Assembly: GCA_020718965.1 (NCBI GenBank)
Contig: DYRE01000037.1
Span: 1 to 12,167, forward strand
Length of the DNA: 12,167 bases
Source of the DNA: Desulfomonile tiedjei
GTDB taxonomy: Bacteria > Desulfobacterota > Desulfomonilia > Desulfomonilales > Desulfomonilaceae
Direction: 5' to 3'
The notes under the pieces were generated by a model. It was not told the DNA's origin and did no database searches. It saw only the letters and a list, made by a program, of their open reading frames with translations. The translations under genes were made by a program, and so were the position numbers. Positions 1-5,795 of this stretch are shown here, piece after piece (position 1 is the first letter of the stretch; every line of letters begins with the position of its first letter).

Positions 1-1611
1 CAACAGTTCCAGAGCTCTCTCGAGTTTAAACTTGTTGGTTTTGAAGCCGGCAACAACTCCTGCCGCGTATTCATCCATAATTTTTTGGAGCCGGAACATG
101 AACATTTTTGGTTTCATGAACTCGGGGTTGATGTCAGGATCACTTGACTTGCCGCCAAATTCAACGAACAGATCCATGGGTTTCAGGATCTCTTTCTTAA
201 GAGCGTCAACATTGGCAGCGTCAACATTCGGCTGGGTGTTGTTCTCGAGCACGAAACGAACCATCGCCTTACCAGCCGCACGACCTTCCGCATGTGAACC
301 AGAAGAGAACTTGTGACTGGAAGCGCCCGAAGCGTCACCTGCGCAGAAAAGACCCTTTACGGTTGACATATATTCATAGCCCCAGAAGTATTCTTTTGGA
401 GCGAGGTCTTTTGGTCCGCTTACCCATGCGCCGGAGGCGCCGGAATGTGAACCAATGAAATACGGCTCTGCGGCGGCGATTTCAGAAGATTTCTCTTCAG
501 GCTGAACATCGGTTCCGGCCCAGAGAATGGCCTGGGATATTGTCATATCCAGGAAGTCTTCCCAAGCTTCCGCCTCGAGTTCCTTCATTTTTTTCTTGTA
601 GGCCTTCGGATCGTCTTTAAGCTCGTTGGCTATCTTTTGAATGGCCTCTTCAGTTCTCATGTAGATCGGGCCCTTGCCTTCAAACTCATCGAGCATACCC
701 ATGTAGTTACGAAGGTTAGCCGGAATCGGCTTAACTTTTCCGTATTCGCCCCATTTTGACAGTTCGTCCTTGCGCTCAACCATGTACTCACCACCGAACG
801 CGTTAGTGGCTCTGGATTTGAACAGAAGGAACCAGGCTCCGACAGGACCATACGCATCCTTGAATCGAACGGGGATGAAACGTACTTCCTGGCAGGTCTG
901 CTCGGCGCCGGCGATCAGGGTAAAATATGTGCTCGAACCAGAGTTCCAAGGCGGATACCAAGCTCGGCCAAGACCTTCACCGGAACTTCTGGGCTTGAAA
1001 ACGTGAACAGCGCCACCCATTGCGGCTAGAACCGCTTTGGCCTTGAATACATAGAATTTATCTTCACGGGTGCTGAACCCAACTGCGCCAGCGATTCTGT
1101 CGCCATCCATTATAGGTGTGGTGATGAAAACACGCTCAAAATACTCATGACCATATTTGGCCAGGGCGTTTTTGGTGGCTTCGGCGACTATTACTTTGTA
1201 GGATTCGCCGTTTATCATGAGCTGCCAGCGGCCTTCATGAACATACTTCCCATCTGCGTCCAGCCAGATCGGGAGTCCCCATTTTTCAAACAGATGCACG
1301 GATGAATCTACGTGACGAGCGATATCATAAACGAGATCTTCTCGGGTGATACCCATGAGGTCGTTACGGACGTAACGCACATAGTCTTCACAAGTGTTGG
1401 CGCCGCTGTTTATATCAACGTACTGATTGATAGCAGACAGCCCCATGGCGACGGCGCCGGATCGATCCATAGCCGCTTTGTCAACCAAAGTGACTTTCAA
1501 ACCATTCTTCGCGGCCCAATAAGCTGCTTCAACAGCGGCTCCGCATGCCGCCATACCACCACCACAAAGGAGAATATCCGTGGTTACTTCAACATTTTCG
1601 AAATTGGCCAT
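1..1611 (-). CDS. aprA: Adenylylsulfate (APS) reductase, alpha subunit (partial, C-terminus off window)
   Basis: This is the FAD-containing catalytic subunit of APS reductase, which reduces adenosine 5'-phosphosulfate to sulfite and AMP in the cytoplasm (the reverse reaction in sulfur oxidizers). The reading frame is open from ATG 1611 to the left edge, giving 537 residues. Full-length AprA is about 650-670, so roughly the last 120 are missing. Seen in the translation: an N-terminal FAD-binding glycine motif (DILLCGGGMAACGAA, residues 12-26); the active-site region RSSGEGLGRAWYPPWN (208-223), nearly identical to the family; the GSHSG segment around His389; and SGSHAEGRAAGK further on, typical of the fumarate reductase/succinate dehydrogenase flavoprotein superfamily. 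The start is supported by AGGAGG (1621-1626) nine bases upstream. It lies 21 bases after aprB, the usual aprBA order. One local difference: family members I remember read SHSGCCGIW where this one reads SHSGASGAW. Confidence 0.97.
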   Translation of the reverse strand, partial: MANFENVEVTTDILLCGGGMAACGAAVEAAYWAAKNGLKVTLVDKAAMDRSGAVAMGLSAINQYVDINSGANTCEDYVRYVRNDLMGITREDLVYDIARHVDSSVHLFEKWGLPIWLDADGKYVHEGRWQLMINGESYKVIVAEATKNALAKYGHEYFERVFITTPIMDGDRIAGAVGFSTREDKFYVFKAKAVLAAMGGAVHVFKPRSSGEGLGRAWYPPWNSGSSTYFTLIAGAEQTCQEVRFIPVRFKDAYGPVGAWFLLFKSRATNAFGGEYMVERKDELSKWGEYGKVKPIPANLRNYMGMLDEFEGKGPIYMRTEEAIQKIANELKDDPKAYKKKMKELEAEAWEDFLDMTISQAILWAGTDVQPEEKSSEIAAAEPYFIGSHSGASGAWVSGPKDLAPKEYFWGYEYMSTVKGLFCAGDASGASSHKFSSGSHAEGRAAGKAMVRFVLENNTQPNVDAANVDALKKEILKPMDLFVEFGGKSSDPDINPEFMKPKMFMFRLQKIMDEYAAGVVAGFKTNKFKLERALELL

Positions 1612-1632
1612 TATTAGCTTCCTCCTAAGGAA

Positions 1633-2076
1633 TTACTTCTTGACTGTGGGCAGCGCATCTAGCTTCAAGGCTGCTGGTTCATTGTACAAGCACTGGCTGG
1701 CTAGGTCTGTGGTAACTTCGCCATAACCGCCGTCAGGCGCGGCTGTTCCTTCCTGGGTCTTACGGATCGGGAACTTAAATCTTTTTACCTGACCGCTACG
1801 GAACTTGACAGTCCACATAATGTCTTCCGAACCTCTTAGAGGAACACAAGAAGCTCCCATGGGCACGAAGTCAGCGTATCCACGCACGTCTATCGCCTGC
1901 TGGGGACAGATCTTAACGCAATTGTAGCATTCCCAGCACATTTCAGGCGCACGGTTCGACGCTTTCATTTTCTCTTTGTCAAGAACCATCAGATCGTTGG
2001 GGCAGATGTACATACAAGCGGTCTTATCCTGACCCTTGCACCCATCACATTTTTCCAAAATTACGAAACTTGGCAT
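1633..2076 (-). CDS. aprB: Adenylylsulfate (APS) reductase, beta subunit (two [4Fe-4S] clusters)
   Basis: AprB is the iron-sulfur partner of AprA and passes electrons to the FAD of the alpha subunit. The 147-residue protein is the usual family length. Its ferredoxin-like N-terminal half carries eight cysteines in two clusters: C10, C13, C21, C25 and C47, C50, C53, C57. The segment between them includes MCWECYNCVKICP, characteristic of AprB. The C-terminal part (about 90-147) matches the extended AprB tail that wraps the alpha subunit. ATG 2076 is preceded by AGGAGGA (2083-2089) at six bases, so the start is secure. aprB is the first visible gene of its transcription unit and aprA follows 21 bases later. 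Electrons are thought to arrive from the membrane Qmo complex in sulfate reducers; no qmo genes fall in this window. The length, cysteine pattern and order leave little doubt. Confidence 0.97.
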   Translation of the reverse strand: MPSFVILEKCDGCKGQDKTACMYICPNDLMVLDKEKMKASNRAPEMCWECYNCVKICPQQAIDVRGYADFVPMGASCVPLRGSEDIMWTVKFRSGQVKRFKFPIRKTQEGTAAPDGGYGEVTTDLASQCLYNEPAALKLDALPTVKK

Positions 2077-2540
2077 GAATTATCCTCCTGGTGTGATAAA
2101 TCTTCTTTAAATCTTAGCAAGTTAAATTTAGCGTCTCTAGTTAGACTTGAACTAATAGACGGGCTCCTCCTTTCTCAAGGCAGTCATACATTCCTGGAAG
2201 ATTCCTTCCTGATGTAAAAAGATTGTTGTCCCCAAGACCCCCGTACCACCAATCACGATAGGACCGTTTTCCGAACATAGGAATCGGAACAAACGGCCAC
2301 CGGATCATGTTTAGTCTCTGAGGAAACTCCGAACTGTGTAAACCTTCCGAGAAAAAGTTTTACCATTTCAACTCGACGTGGATCTTATTAGCGCTGAAAA
2401 AATACAATGGATATCACGCTAGGCATTAGGTAGCCCGAGCAATATTGAATACCGGATTGAATCAAATCCCATTTCGTTTGTCAAGGAAATTTTTGGACGA
2501 TGTTTTCTAAAAGTCAGCAAAAAACAGTTGCTTATTTTTC
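2077..2540. other. Divergent intergenic region between aprB and the SEC-C/TPR operon
   Basis: This 464-base stretch carries no convincing gene on either strand and no tRNA-like fold that I can see. It holds the aprB ribosome binding site (2083-2089), an AAAGGAGG-like purine run on the minus strand near 2165-2172 with no good start codon behind it, and a candidate minus-strand promoter at 2456-2484. If that promoter is correct, the apr transcript has an untranslated leader of about 370 bases. I found no strong hairpin with a T-run (terminator or attenuator) and no palindrome matching the Rex or HcpR motifs as I remember them. Confidence 0.6.
2456..2484 (-). promoter_or_regulatory. Candidate promoter for aprBA
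   Basis: On the minus strand a perfect -35 hexamer TTGACA (2484-2479) is followed after 17 bases by TTCAAT (2461-2456), a 4/6 match to TATAAT. The -10 lies within a direct repeat: ATTGAAT occurs on the plus strand at 2444-2450 and 2456-2462, a period of 12 bases, which could be an operator or chance. Transcription would start near 2449, far from aprB. A weaker alternative nearer the gene is TTGAGA (2178-2173) with TATTAG (2157-2152), but its spacer is only 15 bases. Confidence 0.35.
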
Positions 2541-2569
2541 TTGAGACTTGCAGTCATATATATTATCAT
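2541..2569 (+). promoter_or_regulatory. Promoter for the SEC-C/TPR - YkgJ - HEAT operon
   Basis: TTGAGA (2541-2546, 5/6 match to TTGACA) is followed after exactly 17 bases by TATCAT (2564-2569, 5/6 match to TATAAT). Predicted transcription start is around 2576, leaving a leader of about 34 bases before the Shine-Dalgarno-led ATG at 2610. This reading explains why the frame upstream of 2610 is open but not coding. Confidence 0.55.
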
Positions 2570-2595
2570 AACAGTTTTGTTATTTGTAACCATGA

Positions 2596-2602
2596 AAGGA
2601 GA
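2596..2602 (+). promoter_or_regulatory. Ribosome binding site fixing the start of the SEC-C/TPR gene
   Basis: AAGGAGA sits seven bases before ATG 2610. It selects that codon over TTG 2541 and ATG 2592, which lie in the same frame but have no comparable site. Confidence 0.75.
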
Positions 2603-2609
2603 ATCCCGC

Positions 2610-3575
2610 ATGGGGTCCATCCAGCGAAACTCTCCCTGCCCCTGTGGTAGTGGAAAAAAGTACAAGAACTGCTGCTTACAGAATCAAACCAACCGTGAGA
2701 AACAAGAACTAGCAACCGATGGCCCAATGGAAAAACTGGGGTTGGCTTATAAAGCCATGTCCGAAAAAAAATGGCGTGACGCCATAAACATCTTCGAGGA
2801 ATGTCTGGAAGATCGTCCGAATTCCGCCGAAATAATCGAGGCCATAGCAAGCTGCTATGATGGTGAGGAAGATTTCCTGAGAGCATCGGAATTCTACGAA
2901 AAAGCGCTGGCCGTCTCAAGAGATTCGGAAACAGCTCAAATACTATACAGGTTAGGGGTTAGCAGGGCCTGCTCTGGACGCATCGAAAAATCAGTGGAAG
3001 CCTTTGAACGTGCAAAGGAAGCGTTTCACGCGCCTCAAGAAAAAGGAGCCATTGACAAAATCTTGGAGGAACTCTCTCAAATAAACTTGGGAAACAGGCC
3101 CCTATATTCGTTTCTGACTCAGGTACAGTTGCAAAGGGCTTTCTCTGATTTCGATGAAGAAAATTATGAACACGCTGCCATAAGGCTCGAGAAGATTTCC
3201 TCACTGGATTCTACTAACCCCTCTATTTATTATAATTTAGGGGTAGCTTACGCTTTTCTGAAACGGGACGATGAAGCTTTGACATCTTTTAAAAAAACGA
3301 TTGAACTGGACCCAGAGTACGTGACCGCTTATTACAATCTGGGACAGATCTATCTATTAGCCAAACGGGATTTCTCTCAAGCCCTGAATTATTTCGACAG
3401 AGCTATTTCGTTCAGGGATAACTACATAGGCGCCTATCATCAGAAGGGCGTAGCCTATGAAATGTTGGGAGATACCGAAAAGGCGATTCAATGCTGGAAC
3501 AAAACACTGGAACTCGATCCCGGCAACAAGCAGGCGCTTGAAAACCTTCAACGGGTCCAGAACAAACATAGTTAA
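2610..3575 (+). CDS. SEC-C zinc-motif protein with tetratricopeptide repeats
   Basis: The protein has 321 residues. An N-terminal SEC-C motif, SPCPCGSGKKYKNCC (residues 8-22, cysteines 10, 12, 21, 22), matches the zinc-binding tail of SecA and many unrelated proteins. Behind it, from about residue 40 to the end, are helical TPR units. The clearest are YYNLGVAYAFLKRDDEALTS, YYNLGQIYLLAKRDFSQALN and AYHQKGVAYEMLGDTEKAIQ near the C-terminus, with more degenerate ones before. There is no signal peptide, so it is probably cytoplasmic. TPRs bind other proteins, and SEC-C motifs are linked to ribosome, SecB or nucleic-acid contacts; the partner cannot be read from the sequence. The start at 2610 is chosen because of its Shine-Dalgarno site and the upstream promoter. 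A longer reading from TTG 2541 would add a hydrophobic stretch before the SEC-C motif and is unlikely. It is the first gene of a three-gene operon, 26 bases before the next. Confidence 0.9.
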   Translation: MGSIQRNSPCPCGSGKKYKNCCLQNQTNREKQELATDGPMEKLGLAYKAMSEKKWRDAINIFEECLEDRPNSAEIIEAIASCYDGEEDFLRASEFYEKALAVSRDSETAQILYRLGVSRACSGRIEKSVEAFERAKEAFHAPQEKGAIDKILEELSQINLGNRPLYSFLTQVQLQRAFSDFDEENYEHAAIRLEKISSLDSTNPSIYYNLGVAYAFLKRDDEALTSFKKTIELDPEYVTAYYNLGQIYLLAKRDFSQALNYFDRAISFRDNYIGAYHQKGVAYEMLGDTEKAIQCWNKTLELDPGNKQALENLQRVQNKHS

Positions 3576-3601
3576 CCACAAACCGAGGAAAGGACCTTTA
3601 T

Positions 3602-4399
3602 ATGAAAATTCAAGCTAAATCTCCTGAAGAACAAGAAAAGTTGATGACATGGGACGACACATTCCGCTTCAAATGCTATCGAGGAATTGACTGTTTCAAT
3701 TCATGTTGCAGAGACGTAACCATTTTTCTGGATTCGCTGGACGTTATTCGGTTGCGTAAGACCTTGAAAATTTCCTCGACGGATTTTCTGGAAACCTACA
3801 CTCACAGGGTGTTGTCTCAGAAAAGTGGAATGCCCGCTGTAATTCTGAAAATGAATCAGGATGAAACCAAACAGTGCCCATTTGTAACTGACGCAGGTTG
3901 CGCGGTTTACGAGAGCAGGCCCTATTCTTGTCGTCTGTACCCTCTGGATACTGAACAGGGCGTCGAATATTCATTTATCGTGACCGAGGATACATGTCAT
4001 GGACTCAAGGAAGCACGCGAACTAACAGTAGAAGAATGGCGGCGAGACCAAGGTCTTCGTGATTACGATGACATAGATCATAATCTCAAAGACGTCATGC
4101 ATGCTGACCAACTGTGGGAAGAGAAGATAGACAATCCCCGCATGCAGGACATGATTCTTATGGCTCTTTATGATGTGGATCGTTTCAGGGAATTTGTATT
4201 CAAGTCCACATTTCTCGAAAAATTTAAAATTGATGATGACATCATCGAGAAAATTCGAAATGACGACGTTTCAATGCTCTATTTCGCATCCCAGTGGCTG
4301 CGATTCTCCTTGTTTGGAGAAAAGGGATTTCTCAAAATAGATAGGGATTTTCTTGAAAAAAAGAAAATCGAAGTTTTGAGTAAAGGAAAACAGGAATAA
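3602..4399 (+). CDS. YkgJ-family cysteine cluster protein (putative Fe-S/zinc binding)
   Basis: This 265-residue cytoplasmic protein belongs to the YkgJ/CxxxCC family (PF03692), whose members are annotated as putative zinc- or iron-chelating and some of which are thought to carry an iron-sulfur cluster. The signature is visible: C25, C31, C35, C36 (FKCYRGIDCFNSCC), then C92 (QCPF), C100 (GCAVYESRP), C110 (SCRLYPL) and C132 (TCHG). That gives eight conserved cysteines spaced as in the family. The C-terminal half (about 140-265) is charged, helical and without recognised motifs. ATG 3602 follows GAGGAAAGGA (3585-3594) by seven bases. The stop TAA (4397-4399) shares its last base with the ATG of the HEAT gene, so the two are probably translationally coupled. 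The exact substrate or partner is unknown. Confidence 0.9.
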   Translation: MKIQAKSPEEQEKLMTWDDTFRFKCYRGIDCFNSCCRDVTIFLDSLDVIRLRKTLKISSTDFLETYTHRVLSQKSGMPAVILKMNQDETKQCPFVTDAGCAVYESRPYSCRLYPLDTEQGVEYSFIVTEDTCHGLKEARELTVEEWRRDQGLRDYDDIDHNLKDVMHADQLWEEKIDNPRMQDMILMALYDVDRFREFVFKSTFLEKFKIDDDIIEKIRNDDVSMLYFASQWLRFSLFGEKGFLKIDRDFLEKKKIEVLSKGKQE

Positions 4400-5679
4400 T
4401 GAAAGTTTGTGGCGCTATCCTGGCGTTGTTAATAGTTATTTTGTTCTTCCAACCCGTTAATGTTTTTGCTGATTCTACCGATCAACACATAAAAGATCTC
4501 AAGAGTGATGATCAGGATGTAAGAGCCAAGGCCGCTTTTGAATTAGGTTGCTCCTGAAGCAAACCAGCGAGAGCGGTTCCGCCTCTCATTGAAGCTCTGA
4601 AAGATTCAGCTACCAAGGTACGCGCTGCTGCGGCTGAGGCGCTGGGGTTTTTTCCAAATCACAGCGACGAAGTTAAGAATGCGCTAATCGCAACATTAAA
4701 CGATCCGGAATTGGATCCCAGGAGAGCCGCTATATTGGCTTTGGGTCGTGTTGGGGAACAGGACTCTTCGATTGAAGAGTTAATTAGAACGCGTATGAAT
4801 GACACGGATGAACAGACAAAAATCAACGCCACAATATCCATGACGCTTCTGGGAAAATGGAACGATGATGTAATCCCGATCCTTGCCAAGTCCTTGTCAA
4901 GCTCCAATGAGTCGGTTGCCAAAGGCTCAAGCAAAGCGCTTTACATCATAGGCGAAAAAAAACCCGACTTGGTCATACCGGTTCTCCTTGAGGCTTTAAG
5001 CGTGGAAACACCATTAGCCGCAGTTCACGCTCTTCCCGCATTGAAAAAACTCAAAAAGGTATCAGCAGGCGCGTTACCCAAGATTGTTGAAATGTATGAC
5101 AAGTCCGACGCCGAGACTAAATCTGACATTCTGGACGCTGTCGCAGTAATAGACGAATCAGGAGATTATGCGATCCCATTATGCCTGAAAGCGCTGAACG
5201 AAGAAAACCCCCTGGACAGAAGAGAGGCTCTGATATCTTTGATGCGTTTCCGAGGGAAAGCGTCCTATTTTTTAGACGCAGTAATTAAAGGGCTTGAAGA
5301 TAAAGACGTTGAAAACAGGGCGCTCGCTCTGGGGATTCTGAGAGGAAGCGGCGCAGATCTGACTAAGGCGGCGCCGCAAATTGCCAGGATGGTTGACGAC
5401 TCTGACATGAGAGTCAAGAACTCGGCGGTAGCCACTCTGGGAAACATAAATCCTCCCTCAACCACGAGCTTGCAAGCCTTGCAAAAGGCCCTTAGGGACA
5501 AAGATTATAGAACCAGGATTGCGGCTGTCAATGCTCTTCGTATTTTGGGCGCTTCAACTCCCACAGAGATTATTCCTGTTTTAAAAGATGCGCTGGAATC
5601 TGAATCATATGATCCCGTAAAAAGAATATTGACTTCGGCGCTAGAGAATCTGAACAAAAAGAATTCGTCCTCCAATTGA
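4399..5679 (+). CDS. Exported HEAT-repeat protein with in-frame TGA at codon 53 (candidate selenoprotein)
   Basis: Reading from ATG 4399 with TGA 4555-4557 taken as selenocysteine gives 426 residues. Residues 1-24 are a clear signal peptide: K2, a hydrophobic core about 5-17, and NVFA before the likely cleavage. The mature protein would therefore be periplasmic. The rest is a solenoid of about ten to eleven HEAT/PBS-lyase-like repeats, for example VPPLIEALKDSATKVRAAAA and IIPVLKDALESESYDPVKR. The TGA falls in the loop of the first repeat, between ELGCS and SKPARAVPPLIEAL. The repeat pattern continues across it in the same frame, and no other stop occurs for 373 codons. Between the TGA and 4711 there is no ATG or GTG, and the TTG at 4711 lies mid-repeat without a signal peptide, so a downstream start is unconvincing. 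Cys51-Ser-Sec53 would form a CxU redox pair; the only other cysteines are C4 (signal peptide) and C262. The gene overlaps the ykgJ-like stop by one base. Alternative: a nonsense mutation (for example from GGA, glycine) making a young pseudogene, or a sequencing error. Confidence 0.72.
4558..4590 (+). promoter_or_regulatory. Candidate bacterial SECIS element just 3' of the in-frame TGA
   Basis: Downstream of TGA 4555-4557, bases 4569-4587 (GAGAGCGGTTCCGCCTCTC) fold into a hairpin. GAGAG pairs with CTCTC, C4574 pairs with G4581 across one bulged C (4582), and the loop is GGUUCC or, if G4575-C4580 pairs, GUUC. Counting the U of UGA as 1, the loop bases GGUU are 21-24. In the E. coli fdhF element, recalled from memory, the functional loop GGU is at 22-24. 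A G at the start of the loop and a spacing of about 17 bases fit the general bacterial SECIS pattern. The bulge is C rather than U and on the 3' side, unlike fdhF. The same bases encode a conserved HEAT motif (ARAVPPLI), so pairing could be coincidental. Confidence 0.45.
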
Positions 5680-5696
5680 TAGCGCAACGTTTCGAC

Positions 5697-5795
5697 TCAC
5701 GTTTGTTCGCGATCCTCAATGAAACGCTCGACGGATTCTTTCCAGGCTTCCATTATCATCTTTTCCTGGGAAAATGACTCAAATATCGAGTTCAT
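5697..5795 (-). CDS. Possible small ORF overlapping the 3' end of the topoisomerase B gene
   Basis: A 32-codon frame begins at ATG 5795, 17 bases inside the end of the ParE/GyrB-like gene in another frame, and ends at TGA 5697-5699. The product would start MNSIFESFSQEKMIMEAWKE and is charged, amphipathic and helix-prone, with no signal peptide or known motif. Its codon choice looks plausible. An AAGAGG purine run lies only about three bases before the ATG, and an AGGAAAAG run precedes an internal ATG (codon 13). It fills most of the convergent gap. I do not recognise it; it may be a real short gene or chance. Confidence 0.25.
   Translation of the reverse strand: MNSIFESFSQEKMIMEAWKESVERFIEDREQT

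Noticed and set aside
32..1617. Plus-strand frames opposite aprA
   Set aside because: aprA is unambiguous on the minus strand and these frames have no independent support.
2541..2609. Upstream extension of the SEC-C/TPR gene from TTG 2541, giving a hydrophobic N-terminus
   Set aside because: The TTG is the first codon of a promoter-like -35 (TTGAGA-17-TATCAT) and has no ribosome binding site. ATG 2610 has AAGGAGA at seven bases and puts the SEC-C motif at the N-terminus.
4555..4557. Pyrrolysine or a general reassigned stop codon
   Set aside because: Pyrrolysine uses TAG, and TGA serves as the ordinary stop for several genes here (HEAT gene, parC, parE), so wholesale reassignment is excluded.
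4711..5679. HEAT gene starting at TTG 4711 as a complete, shorter protein
   Set aside because: The start falls inside a HEAT repeat, with no Shine-Dalgarno site. A signal peptide and two further repeats lie in the same frame upstream, interrupted only by the TGA.
5680..5715. Possible shared terminator in the convergent gap (GCGCAACG pairing with CGTTTGTTCGC)
   Set aside because: The pairing has a large internal bulge and no T-run on either side.
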